64,000 nucleotides of DNA, taken from contig NZ_CP097800.1 of assembly GCF_000612545.2 (NCBI RefSeq), positions 1 through 64,000 on the forward strand. Reading direction: 5' to 3'. The translations under genes and the position numbers were made by a program. Source of the DNA: Streptomyces sp. PCS3-D2. GTDB taxonomy: Bacteria; Actinomycetota; Actinomycetes; Streptomycetales; Streptomycetaceae. Positions 51,971 through 61,192 of this stretch are shown here, one piece after another. The stretch's first letter is position 1. Each line of letters begins with the position of its first letter. The notes under the pieces are model-generated. The model saw only the letters and a program-made list of their open reading frames with translations, had not been told where the DNA came from and searched no databases.

Positions 51971-54900
51971 TCAGGCTGTGCCGCACCTGTCCGCCCAGGC
52001 TCGGGTGAACCGCTCGTGCGCGGGTGCCGGGATCGCAGCGGGGGCTTGTGCCGGGGCGGCGGGTTTGGGGCGCGGGGCCTTCGCTGCGGTCAGCTCCTTG
52101 CGGACGGCGCGGTGATGCTCGATGGACCAGGAGTTCCAGCGGCGGACGGTGCGGTCGGCCGGGCGGTCGAAAGCATGCAGCTGGAGCTGGAGGGCGGCCG
52201 CGTCGCGGCTGACACCGAGAGCCGCCGCCACCTCGTCCACCAGGTCCGGGACGCTGAACAGCGGGTTGGTCTCGTACTGGCCAGGGGGAACGGGGGTAGT
52301 GGCGGACCGGTCCGCAAGCCTGCGCAGAGCGGTGAGCAGATCGGCGGGCAGGTCCGTAAGTCCACCGAGCAGGACGCGGGCACCCTGGGCCGCGGGGTCT
52401 TCTACCGGGCGCTCGGCGAGGGCCCAGACGACAGCGGTGGCGGCGGCCCGCATGCTGTCGGCCTCAAGGGGTTCCTCAAGGCGGCCGGTGAGCAGGGCCG
52501 TGGTCCAGATCTCCGGGAGTCCGTGGTCCGCGGCGAGGGCAGCGGCATGGCTGCCGTCATCGGTGTACGGGGCGGCACCGAGCAGCTGGGTCCAGGCCGC
52601 GGCCATGCGTTCCGCGGCGGCGGTCATCCCGCCGGGGGCCCAGAGCTCTGCCGGGTCGCCGGGCAGAGCGGCGGCGAGCACGGTGTGCCGGCCGGCCGGA
52701 CCGAGCCGTTGCTGGAACTCGTTGTACGCGTGGAGGGTGTTCTGGTCGGCCTTGTACGGCTTGGAGCGGACCAGCTTGCGGTGCGCATCGTAGTCATCGC
52801 TGCCGGCGAATCCGTCGAGGACCAGGGCGGCGATCGGGCGCGGCACCCCGGTGCGCCAGCGGAACAGGTCCACGGCCTCCTCGGGCACCGGCAGCGGGCC
52901 CTGTCCGGCGAGCAGCGCCAGCAGGCGGGAGAGCCGGTTGGTGTCATCGGCGGCGACGATGTGCGTGGCGCACTCTTCGGCATCGGCGGGCACCGGATCG
53001 GCTGCTCGCTGGAGGAAGGGGGCGAGGCCGCTGCGCTCCGGGCCGGAGGTCACGGCGAAACCGTCCGCGCGCAGTGCGGCGATCCGCTGTTCCGGGGCTC
53101 GGCCGGTCCGCCAGGAACTGCCGGCTTCCGCGAACGGCTGCCGGCTCCACACCGCGAGCAGTGCCGCGAGCGCTTGTCGCTGCTCGTCGGGGGTGGCCGC
53201 GACGACGGTCCGCCAGGCCACGGCATCGATCCGGCCGGTCAGCACTACCCACTCGGGGGGCGGCGCGGGCAGGGCGAGCACCCGCACCTCGTCGTCGATC
53301 TCGCCGCGCAGGTAACGGCCGTCGGCGGCCACCGAGGTGAGGAGGGCGGGCTGTGGCTGCGGCTGCCGTTCCTCGTAGCCGCGCAGCTGGGGCAGCAGGC
53401 CGTGGAGGGCCGGTACGAGCCGGTTGTCCGGCGCCGGGTCGGGCAGGGCCACGACCGGCCCGGCCCGCATGACGGCGACCCGGTAGGACAGTTCCTGGCG
53501 GCGGCGCAGTACGTCAGCGGCGAGCCGGACGGCGCGGTCGACGCCCTCTTGGACCCGCGGGTCGGTCACTCCCGGCAGGGCGCGCCCCGTGCCCTGGTGC
53601 AGCAGGTCGCGCACCGCACTGTCCGTGACCGTCCGCAGGGCCCGGGACGAGGGCTCGTCGCGCGGGGTGAGGAAGTGCCAGAAGGCAGGGGGCGGCACCG
53701 GCCCGGCCAGTTCGCCCAGGGTGGCCCGACTCCGGCTTCGGCGGCGGTTGCCGGGGAAGCCCTGGACCTGCCAGAGCAACGAGTTGTCGCCGGCGGCATG
53801 GCAGCGGATGGTGGTCCCTCCGGCGAGGACGGCGTCCTCACCGCCGAGCGGCAGGGCAAGGATTCCCCACGGGCGCCGGCCCCAGGTGTTGCTGCGGTAG
53901 GAGGCGGTGCGGCCGTCGATGGCCTCCAGTACGAACTCGCGGGGCGAGGGACCCGCGTACGGGGTGCGGTAGTCGACCCGGCAGCCGGTGAGTGTGCCGT
54001 CCTGGCCGAGCGGGGACGGCGCGGCGCCGGACGGCAGTGCGGCGAGGATGCGGTGGTCGGGGAAGGGCTTCATGCCGGGCGGAGACCGGTCGGGGTCGTG
54101 GAAGGCGGGCAGGGTGCGGTCGGCGATGGGAACGCCGGTGGCCGCGTCGATGCGGTTCCAGCCGCCGTGGTCCTCGCTGAACACCTCGGTGCTCCAGAAG
54201 TCGTGGCCGTCATTCATCTGGTAGTCGCGGTGGCCGATGCCCTCACGTCCGCCGGCCCGCAGGACGCGCTCTCCGTCGAACCGGCCGCCCCCGTCCGGGG
54301 TTTCGAACTGGTAGCCGAGGCCGCCCTGGATACTGCCGCCGTAGGGGCGCAGTCCGTACGTCTGCTCCGGTTCGAACCTCTCACCGGGCTGGTCGGACCA
54401 GTAGGCGGTGTGGGAAGGGCTCTCCTTGTGCTCCTCGTTCCAGGCGACAAGGAACTGGCCACCGACCCAGTGCACGGTGTGGCCGATTGCGCCGTCGGGC
54501 AGTTCCAGGGTGTGCTCCGCGCGCAGCCCGGCGTGGTCGACGGCGAGAGCGCGGTTCTCTCCGTACACGGTGAGAACCGGCCAGGTGCAGGTGACGTGCA
54601 CGGTTTCGTCGGGCCGGAACGCCGCGAGGGCCTGGTCCAAGGCGGGCCAGCCCAGCTCCTCGGGGAGCCCGGCCCGCAGCGCGCGGGCCAGCGGGCCGGT
54701 GAGGTCGAGTGCCTCGAGGGCCTCCTCGAGGCCGTCCAGGGCGATGGCGGTGGGCCGGTCGAGGAGGCTGCGCAGCTCGTCGACGGCCTCGTCGGCGGCG
54801 GCGAGTCCGCCGCACCGCAGAGAGTCGAGCAGCTTCTCGACGCGGGCATGCACCTCGGCCGTGATGCCCGGATTGTGCGGGAGCCGGCTGATGGCGGTGC

Positions 54901-56080
54901 CGTTGATGGCAGTGCCGCCACGGGTGCGGAGCCCGGCGTGGACGGTGCCTTCCAGCCGGGGGCCGAACACCGGGTCGGTGGCGAGTGCCTTGAGGTCGCG
55001 CTGGGAGTGCTCACCCCAGAATTCCAGGCCGATCGCAGCACCGGGGTCGTGGACGGGTATGCCCTCGGCGAGGCAGAGGTCGAGGAGGTCGGCGTCCAGA
55101 TGCGGCCACCGGTAGCGGTCCTCGTGCAGCCGGACCGGGTTGCCGTGCGCGCGCAGCAGCGGAGCGAACCGGCCGACCAGGTCGAAGAGTTCCGCGGGCA
55201 TGGGCTGGCGGGTCACCCCACCGCCGCTGACCGTGCGGTGCGAGTATCCGGCGGCGTACCGGCGCAGCCAGTCGCCGAGGCCGCCCTCCGGGGTGATCCG
55301 CCCGGCCGCGGCTGCGTCTGCGGCACCGCACGCGATGAGCAGCCGCAGCCAGGCAGCCGCATCGTTCTTCGACTCGGGAAACAGGTCGAGGAGGGCGGTA
55401 GCCTGCGCGTCGGCGGGCGGGTGGTGGCCGAGCGGGCCGGCTGCCGCGTCGAGCAGCCGATCGGGGACGGCCTTGCCGCGGGCCGCGGCCAGCACCCCGC
55501 CCAGTACCCGGGCCTCCTCCTCGCTGCCGAGTCCGGCCGCACGGGCCGAGTCCCCGACCCTGCGGGCCAGATCGGCGGGAAGCTCACCGGGGGACGCCGC
55601 CCAGGCGCTCAGCAGGCCGACGAACTCGTGGTGCGCGTCACCTGGTGCGAGGACGCCGGTCAACCAGGCTGCCGCTCCGCTGAGTTCACTGGCGGGCAGG
55701 GCGCCGAAGCGGGCGAACAGCAGCTGATTCGCCCGCCGCCAGTCGGGGTCGACCGGCAGAGCGTGGGTGCGCTCGGCGGCGCGGGCCTGCGCGTAGGCGC
55801 GGGCGGCGGAGCGGCGGTGCGTCTCCAGCATCCAATGACCGATGGTGTCCCAGAACCAGGGAAGGTGGGCGGCCGGCAGGCCGCGGGCCAGGCGCTCCGC
55901 GTCGTCCACGAACCGGCCGGGCTTCTCCCAAGCTCGGTACCGACCGCTGCCCGCCCGTTCCAGCGTGTCGCGGGCTTCGGTTTCGACGCCCGAACCCTGA
56001 GTACGTGCCCAGTCGGCGTACGTCTCGGAGATGCGGTGATTGGCCGGGAGTGGGACGGGAGTTCCGGTGTTGCTGGTCAT
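51971..56080 (-). CDS. Very large uncharacterised protein (1369 residues)
   Basis: An intact frame from the ATG at 56078-56080 (MTSNTGTPVPLPANHRISET). No signal peptide, membrane helix or Walker motif is obvious. Features include an Ala/Leu-rich helical N-terminal half, a central beta-rich stretch with Gly/Trp motifs (HTVHWVGGQFLVAWNEEH, YWSDQPGERFEPEQTYGLRP, NTWGRRPWGILALPLGGED, NSLLWQVQGFPG), and a helical C-terminal part ending RFTRAWADRCGTA. I do not recognise the family. Proteins of this size and style occur in Streptomyces near MoxR/VWA ATPase loci, but none is seen here. Confidence 0.75.
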   Translation of the reverse strand: MTSNTGTPVPLPANHRISETYADWARTQGSGVETEARDTLERAGSGRYRAWEKPGRFVDDAERLARGLPAAHLPWFWDTIGHWMLETHRRSAARAYAQARAAERTHALPVDPDWRRANQLLFARFGALPASELSGAAAWLTGVLAPGDAHHEFVGLLSAWAASPGELPADLARRVGDSARAAGLGSEEEARVLGGVLAAARGKAVPDRLLDAAAGPLGHHPPADAQATALLDLFPESKNDAAAWLRLLIACGAADAAAAGRITPEGGLGDWLRRYAAGYSHRTVSGGGVTRQPMPAELFDLVGRFAPLLRAHGNPVRLHEDRYRWPHLDADLLDLCLAEGIPVHDPGAAIGLEFWGEHSQRDLKALATDPVFGPRLEGTVHAGLRTRGGTAINGTAISRLPHNPGITAEVHARVEKLLDSLRCGGLAAADEAVDELRSLLDRPTAIALDGLEEALEALDLTGPLARALRAGLPEELGWPALDQALAAFRPDETVHVTCTWPVLTVYGENRALAVDHAGLRAEHTLELPDGAIGHTVHWVGGQFLVAWNEEHKESPSHTAYWSDQPGERFEPEQTYGLRPYGGSIQGGLGYQFETPDGGGRFDGERVLRAGGREGIGHRDYQMNDGHDFWSTEVFSEDHGGWNRIDAATGVPIADRTLPAFHDPDRSPPGMKPFPDHRILAALPSGAAPSPLGQDGTLTGCRVDYRTPYAGPSPREFVLEAIDGRTASYRSNTWGRRPWGILALPLGGEDAVLAGGTTIRCHAAGDNSLLWQVQGFPGNRRRSRSRATLGELAGPVPPPAFWHFLTPRDEPSSRALRTVTDSAVRDLLHQGTGRALPGVTDPRVQEGVDRAVRLAADVLRRRQELSYRVAVMRAGPVVALPDPAPDNRLVPALHGLLPQLRGYEERQPQPQPALLTSVAADGRYLRGEIDDEVRVLALPAPPPEWVVLTGRIDAVAWRTVVAATPDEQRQALAALLAVWSRQPFAEAGSSWRTGRAPEQRIAALRADGFAVTSGPERSGLAPFLQRAADPVPADAEECATHIVAADDTNRLSRLLALLAGQGPLPVPEEAVDLFRWRTGVPRPIAALVLDGFAGSDDYDAHRKLVRSKPYKADQNTLHAYNEFQQRLGPAGRHTVLAAALPGDPAELWAPGGMTAAAERMAAAWTQLLGAAPYTDDGSHAAALAADHGLPEIWTTALLTGRLEEPLEADSMRAAATAVVWALAERPVEDPAAQGARVLLGGLTDLPADLLTALRRLADRSATTPVPPGQYETNPLFSVPDLVDEVAAALGVSRDAAALQLQLHAFDRPADRTVRRWNSWSIEHHRAVRKELTAAKAPRPKPAAPAQAPAAIPAPAHERFTRAWADRCGTA

Positions 56081-56560
56081 ACGTGTGATCTTGCCAGGCG
56101 GTTCTGACAGCGGTCCGGGGGTGCCAGGAAGGGTCCGCCAAACCAGCCGGAGGCGGCTCGGCGGGACGGCCCTCGCATCCATCCGCCCGGGGAAGACGCA
56201 GCGGACCCGTCAGAGGCGCCCCTGCGGGGCTTGTGCGGCACGGTGGCGGCATGCGTCGCCGGTACCTGCCGCTGCTCCTCGTCGCACTGCTCGACGCCGT
56301 GGCGCTGTCCGGCGACCGCGCAGTGGGCACCCTTCGGTTGCCCCGTTGACAGCCGGTTGGGCAACACGTGGGCGCCGGATAGACGACCCTGGCCTTCCAT
56401 CAGCCCCGTTATGTTTTCTGCGGTTCCGCAATGGGGCCGCTGGCCTCCGGGCCCGGCATGACTGTTGCCCCCTGTCGAAGGTATGACCTGGGGGGTGGTG
56501 TCACCGGGTCCGGGGGTGTTCGTCGGAGACGCTGATCAGACATCCCATGGCGCAGGGATG
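56081..56560. other. Gene-free interval
   Basis: 480 bp between the large gene and the IS110 transposase. It should hold the promoter of the large gene and the IS110 right end. No gene is supported. Confidence 0.45.
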
Positions 56561-57793
56561 TCAAGCGGAGGTGGCGAGGGTTGCGTGGTGTGACCACGCG
56601 GTGGCCTCGTCGTAGGGGGTGCGGGTCTTGAGACACCCGTGGAGGATGCCGACGAGCCGGTTGCCGAGCTGGCGCAGGGCGGGGTTGTAGCCGGCGTCGC
56701 GAGCGCGTTGCTTGTCGTAGTAGCGCCGGGCGCCGGGCGAGGTGTTGATGGCGGAGAACGCCTGCCGGTGGAGGGCGTCGGCGAGGCGGTCGTTGCGCGC
56801 GTGGCGGGCGTGGACGGCGTGGGTCCTGCCGGAGGCGCGGGTGATCGGGCTGGTGCCCGCGTAGTTCTTGCGGGCCTTGGCGGAGGTGTAGCGGGTGGGG
56901 TCGTCCCCGAACTCGGCCAGCACCCGGGCGCCGGTGATCGCGCCGATGCCGGGCATCGACAGGTAGATCTCAGCGTCCGGGTGCGCGAGAAAATGCGCGC
57001 TCACCTGCTCTTCCATCGCAGCTATCTGTTCGTTCAGCGCGATCAGCAGGTTGGCGTGTGCGGTCGCCGCCGCGGCGTAGGCGGCGACCGGTGCGGCGAC
57101 ACCGAGCTGCGGCTCGCGCAGGCCGGCCTGGATCGCGGCGGCCCTCTGGTCCCGGTTGCGGCGGCGGTGCCGGGCCAGGACGGCGGTGATCTGCTGCTTG
57201 GTCAGCTTCGCAGCCTGCTCGGGCGTCGGGGCCTTGAGCAGCAGTTCCAGTGCGTCGGTGCTGGTCAATTCCAGGGAGGCGTAGGCGGTCAGCGCGCCGG
57301 GGAAGTACTCGCGCAGCGTGTTGCGCAGGCGCTGGAAGGCGCGGGTGCGTTCCCAGATCAGGGTCTGGTGGGCGCGGGCGACGACCTTGATCGCCTGGGC
57401 CTGGTCGCTGTCTCCGGCGACCGGCCGCAGCTGGTCACCGTCGATGCGGACCATGTCCGCCAGCGCGTGGGCGTCTCCCTTGTCGCTCTTGGCCCCGGAG
57501 GTGCCGTACCGCTCCTTAAACCGCGCCGCCTGTCGGGGGTTGACCGCGTAGATGCGGTAGCCGGCTGCGATCAGCGCCTGCACCCAAGGCCCCCGATCGG
57601 TCTCGATCCCGACCATCACCTGGGCGGATTCCGGGTCTTCGCCACTGTGCCGGGCGACGAGGGTGTGAAGCTTCGCGATGCCCTCCACGCCTTCCGGTAG
57701 CCGCGCGGTGGCGAGCTTGCGGCCTGCCTCGTCTTGGATCTCGACATCGTGGTGGTCTTCGGCCCAGTCGTCGCCGATGAACAGCATCAGCAC
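56561..57793 (-). CDS. IS110-family transposase (DEDD), copy 1
   Basis: 410 residues, intact. The N-terminal DEDD/RuvC-like domain has LMLFIGDDWAEDHHDVEIQD, VMVGIETDRGPWVQALIAAG and AKSDKGDAHALADMVRIDG. The C-terminal transposase_20 (IS116/110/902) domain has LSMPGIGAITGARVLAEFGD, NYAGTSPITRASG and NDRLADALHRQAF with the conserved Ser region. IS110 elements move via a circular intermediate, and many encode a bridge RNA in their flanks, so the noncoding ends are of interest. Confidence 0.92.
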   Translation of the reverse strand: MLMLFIGDDWAEDHHDVEIQDEAGRKLATARLPEGVEGIAKLHTLVARHSGEDPESAQVMVGIETDRGPWVQALIAAGYRIYAVNPRQAARFKERYGTSGAKSDKGDAHALADMVRIDGDQLRPVAGDSDQAQAIKVVARAHQTLIWERTRAFQRLRNTLREYFPGALTAYASLELTSTDALELLLKAPTPEQAAKLTKQQITAVLARHRRRNRDQRAAAIQAGLREPQLGVAAPVAAYAAAATAHANLLIALNEQIAAMEEQVSAHFLAHPDAEIYLSMPGIGAITGARVLAEFGDDPTRYTSAKARKNYAGTSPITRASGRTHAVHARHARNDRLADALHRQAFSAINTSPGARRYYDKQRARDAGYNPALRQLGNRLVGILHGCLKTRTPYDEATAWSHHATLATSA

Positions 57794-58167
57794 CCGCCCC
57801 CTCGCTCTCGTCCGATCATGACGTGCAGCCCGCGGAAGGCACGGCTCGCTCTCTAATGGATCAAGTGCTCACGCCCAACCACCGGGCGGGCACGCCATCC
57901 CATCAGCAGTCAGGCCTCCCGGCCGACCAACGGGGGCACGGTCTGACCACAGAACTCGCAATGGCTCGGAGGTACGGAGTGCTCACCCGCTGGCAGCTAC
58001 GAACCGTAGTCTCCTACGGCCCGACGAGACCCATTAGAGGTCCGGCCACCGTCCGGTCCGGCGCAATGCTGGACAGTTCGCGGGCGGCAGGTCTGCATAA
58101 CGTGGATGCGCGAGCACGACACCCGAGCCGAGGCCGGCACCGTCAACACCCCCTGGGAAGGGGCACG
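57794..58167. other. Interval between divergent IS110 genes
   Basis: 374 bp holding the left flanks of both IS110 elements. Bridge-RNA-like structures would be expected here or after each gene; I cannot confirm one by eye. Confidence 0.4.
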
Positions 58168-59385
58168 ATGTTCGAGATCGAAGACGTGGGCGTGTTCCTG
58201 GGCCTGGACGTCGGCAAGAGCAGCCATCACGGTCATGGGCTCACCCCGGGCGGGAAGAAGGTCTTCGACAAGCAGCTGCCCAACAGCGAGCCCAAGCTGC
58301 GGGCCGTCTTCGACAAACTGACCGCGAAGTTCGGCACCGTGCTGGTGATCGTGGACCAGCCCGCCTCCATCGGCGCCCTGCCACTGACCGTCGCCCGCGA
58401 CGCGGGCTGCCAGGTCGCCTACCTGCCCGGACTGGCGATGCGCCGGATCGCCGACCTCTACCCGGGCGAGGCCAAGACCGACGCCAAGGACGCCGCCGTC
58501 ATCGCGGACGCCGCCCGGACGATGCCGCACACCCTGCGCTCGCTGGAGCTGACCGACCAGATCACCGCCGAGCTGACCGTGCTCGTCGGCTTCGACCAGG
58601 ACCTGGCCGCCGAGGCCACCCGCACCTCCAACCGGATACGGGGCCTGCTCACCCAGTTCCACCCCAGCCTGGAACGCGTCCTGGGCCCGCGCCTGGACCA
58701 CCAGGCCGTGACCTGGCTGCTGGAGCGCTACGGATCCCCAGCCGCCCTGCGCAAGGCCGGACGCCGCAGACTCGTCGAGCTGATCCGTCCAAAGGCCCCG
58801 CGCATGGCCACCAGGCTGATCGACGACGTCTTCAACGCGCTCGACGAGCAGACCGTCGTCGTTCCCGGGACCGGCACCCTCGACATCGTCATCCCCTCCC
58901 TGGCCGCCTCGCTGGCCGCTGTCCACACCCAGCGCCGGGCGATGGAAGCCCAGATCAACGCCCTGCTGGAGGCTCACCCTCTTTCCCCGGTCCTGACGTC
59001 GATGCCCGGCGTCGGCGTCAGGACCGCCGCCGTCCTGCTGGTCACCGTCGGCGACGGCACCAGCTTCCCCACCGCCGCCCACCTCGCCTCCTACGCCGGC
59101 CTCGCCCCCACCACGAAGCAGTCCGGGACCTCGATCCACATCGAACACGCACCCCGAGGCGGAAACCGGCAGCTCAAACGGGCGATGTTTCTCTCCGCCT
59201 TCGCCTGCATGAACGCCGACCCGGCCTCCCGCGCCTACTACGACAAGCAACGAGCACGCGGCAAAACCCACACCCAGGCCCTCCTCCGCCTCGCCCGCCA
59301 ACGCATCAGCGTCCTGTTCGCCATGCTCCGCGACGGCACCTTCTACGAATCCCGGACACCGACGGACATCGAGCTCGCCGCTTAG
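58168..59385 (+). CDS. IS110-family transposase (DEDD), copy 2
   Basis: 405 residues from the ATG at 58168 (MFEIEDVGVFLGLDVGKSSH). The N-terminal catalytic residues are in LGLDVGKSSHHGH, VLVIVDQPASIGALPL and KTDAKDAAVIADAAR; the C-terminal domain is LTSMPGVGVRTAAVLLVTVG, LASYAGLAPTTKQSG and GGNRQLKRAMFLSAFACMN. It differs clearly from copy 1 (separate subgroup) and is divergent from it. Intact and possibly mobile. Confidence 0.92.
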   Translation: MFEIEDVGVFLGLDVGKSSHHGHGLTPGGKKVFDKQLPNSEPKLRAVFDKLTAKFGTVLVIVDQPASIGALPLTVARDAGCQVAYLPGLAMRRIADLYPGEAKTDAKDAAVIADAARTMPHTLRSLELTDQITAELTVLVGFDQDLAAEATRTSNRIRGLLTQFHPSLERVLGPRLDHQAVTWLLERYGSPAALRKAGRRRLVELIRPKAPRMATRLIDDVFNALDEQTVVVPGTGTLDIVIPSLAASLAAVHTQRRAMEAQINALLEAHPLSPVLTSMPGVGVRTAAVLLVTVGDGTSFPTAAHLASYAGLAPTTKQSGTSIHIEHAPRGGNRQLKRAMFLSAFACMNADPASRAYYDKQRARGKTHTQALLRLARQRISVLFAMLRDGTFYESRTPTDIELAA

Positions 59386-59502
59386 CCTCAGCGAGCCCGA
59401 ACCACCCGAAACCCGACACAGATGCCTTGACGAAAGACATAGAGGCACCCCCCAGGGAGCATATGTCGCATTTCTAACAGATCTCCTGACGGAAGGCATG
59501 TC

Positions 59503-59550
59503 ATGAAGTTCGCAGTCATGGGCGGTACCGGGCTGATCGGGTCGCGGCCT
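59503..59550 (+). pseudogene. Stub of an NAD(P)-binding dehydrogenase gene
   Basis: The ATG at 59503 follows GGAAGG and reads MKFAVMGGTGLIGSR, the Rossmann GxxGxxG start of an SDR/NAD(P)H-binding oxidoreductase. After about 15 codons the sequence loses all similarity and runs into the end of the NUDIX gene. It is the 5' scrap of a deleted gene beside the IS110 copy. Confidence 0.6.
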
Positions 59551-59652
59551 CGCCGCTCATCGCGCTGCCCTCGGCGTCGGGGCGGCCCCGCGGACGGGCG
59601 CCGGGCCGGACGCCCGGCCCAGGCCCGCGGCTGGTCGGCGTACGCACGTCCT

Positions 59653-61122
59653 TCACCAGCCCATCTGCGCATAGGCACGGCCCTCGGCGATGCTGCTGAT
59701 GGCTGTCCGGGTGTAGGAGACGAGACGGTCCGGAAGCTCGTGGGTCGGCCACCACTTCCAGGTCAGGCACTTGTCCGGCTCGCGGACCTCGGGGGTGCCC
59801 TCCCAGCGGCGTGCCCGGAAGACGAGTTGCATCAAGGGCAGGCTGCCCGGGGCGTCGACGACATGGACGACGTGCGCGAGCTCGACGTCAGCGGCGTCGA
59901 TGACCAGCCCCGCCTCCTCCCACGCCTCGCGGACCAGGCACGCGAGGGCGGACTCCTGCTCGCACCGACCGGCGAGGTAGTGCCAGGTGTCGCCCGCGTA
60001 CTTCACATCGGGGTGACGCAGGCCGAGCAGCACCCGGCCTTCGGCGTCTTCGATGTGGAGGTGGACCCCGACGCCGTTCAGCACCACCCGCTCGCCCCCG
60101 TCCCACACCGGAGGAGCCACGGCCCGGCCGTCGCCCGGAGGGTTCGCGGCGGCGTGCCGGTGAATCAGAGCACGGGTGGCGGGGCTCAGCCGCAGCCGGT
60201 CCAGATCATCGGGCGCGAACCAGCGCAGCAGCACACCCTCGTGCAGCGTGAGATGGTCGGGATTGCCGCGCCACCGGCCGGCGAAGACCCGGACGGGGAC
60301 GCTGAGGCCGTCGATGCTGGTGGCGTCCTCCACGGCGTAGGGCGTGAGGTCCTCAAGGTGGAGGTCGGGCACCTCCTCGGACAGCTCCCGCAGCAGCGTG
60401 CCCTCAAGGCTCCGGTCCCCGTGCGTACGCCCGCCGCCGAGGAGTGCGAACGCCCCCGACTCCCAGATGACACCGGGCTTGTGGTCGCGCAAATGGAGCA
60501 GGTAACGGCCGGCCCCGTCGTGGATGAGCGCGGAGGCGTTCACCGGCTCCGGCCGGCCGTCCAGGCGTGCCTGGAGGAGCTTCGCGCGCAGGGTCGGCGA
60601 GGTGACCTCCGGCTGTGGGAGCCACTGGGCGCCGGACGCCCCCACGTCCTGCAACGCGATCGCCGGCGGCTCCTCGCCGGCGAGGTAGAAGACGTAGCGG
60701 ACGTCGTGGTGGCGGTGGGCCGGTTCGCCCGTGGCGGGGTTGGCGTCGACATCGTGGACGCCGATGTCGATCGGAGAGCCGAGCAGCTGCCGGGTCAGGC
60801 ACAGGGCGCCCGGCGCGATCCCGGCCTGCTCCGACACCTCGCGCAGCGCCGCGGCGAGCAGTGTCCGGTCCTCGGGCTCGATGCGGCCGCCCGGGGCGGA
60901 GATGAGGCCGCCGGTGGCCCGGAGCGGGGTGCGCAGCACCCGGCCCTGCCGGTCGATCACGACGGCGCTGCACGTGACGTGCCCGGGCAGCGTCGTCCGG
61001 GCGGTCGTGTCGACGGGCCGGTCCAGGGCGGCGAGCAGCCCGGCCAGGGCGTCGCGCTCGCCGGGGTGGCGGTAGAGGTAGTCCTCGACGGTCCTGCGGA
61101 CTGCGGTGGGGCTGGGGGGCAT
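59653..61122 (-). CDS. Triple-domain NUDIX hydrolase
   Basis: 489 residues with three NUDIX boxes. Box 1 is GGRIEPEDRTLLAAALREVS then EQAGI (about residues 75-100), box 2 GGGRTHGDRSLEGTLLRELS then EEVPD (about 225-250), box 3 AGRCEQESALACLVREAWEE then AGL (about 390-415). Box 3 keeps the full REXXEE core; box 1 has EQ and box 2 EE with an irregular glycine, so specificities or activity may differ. NUDIX enzymes hydrolyse nucleoside-diphosphate-linked compounds with Mg2+. Fusion of three is uncommon. It is downstream of the ABC transporter remnant on the same strand. Confidence 0.88.
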   Translation of the reverse strand: MPPSPTAVRRTVEDYLYRHPGERDALAGLLAALDRPVDTTARTTLPGHVTCSAVVIDRQGRVLRTPLRATGGLISAPGGRIEPEDRTLLAAALREVSEQAGIAPGALCLTRQLLGSPIDIGVHDVDANPATGEPAHRHHDVRYVFYLAGEEPPAIALQDVGASGAQWLPQPEVTSPTLRAKLLQARLDGRPEPVNASALIHDGAGRYLLHLRDHKPGVIWESGAFALLGGGRTHGDRSLEGTLLRELSEEVPDLHLEDLTPYAVEDATSIDGLSVPVRVFAGRWRGNPDHLTLHEGVLLRWFAPDDLDRLRLSPATRALIHRHAAANPPGDGRAVAPPVWDGGERVVLNGVGVHLHIEDAEGRVLLGLRHPDVKYAGDTWHYLAGRCEQESALACLVREAWEEAGLVIDAADVELAHVVHVVDAPGSLPLMQLVFRARRWEGTPEVREPDKCLTWKWWPTHELPDRLVSYTRTAISSIAEGRAYAQMGW

Positions 61123-61192
61123 GTGACTGATCTCGCCTTCGACGGAATGGGGCGGTACGGCCGGCCGGGCTGGAGGAAGTCGTGCTGGCGGA

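Noticed and set aside
52016-56107. A 1363-codon open frame on the plus strand opposite the large minus-strand gene
   Set aside because: It mirrors the sense gene's GC-rich third positions, has no recognisable domain and a Gly/Val/Arg-heavy composition. It is a shadow frame.
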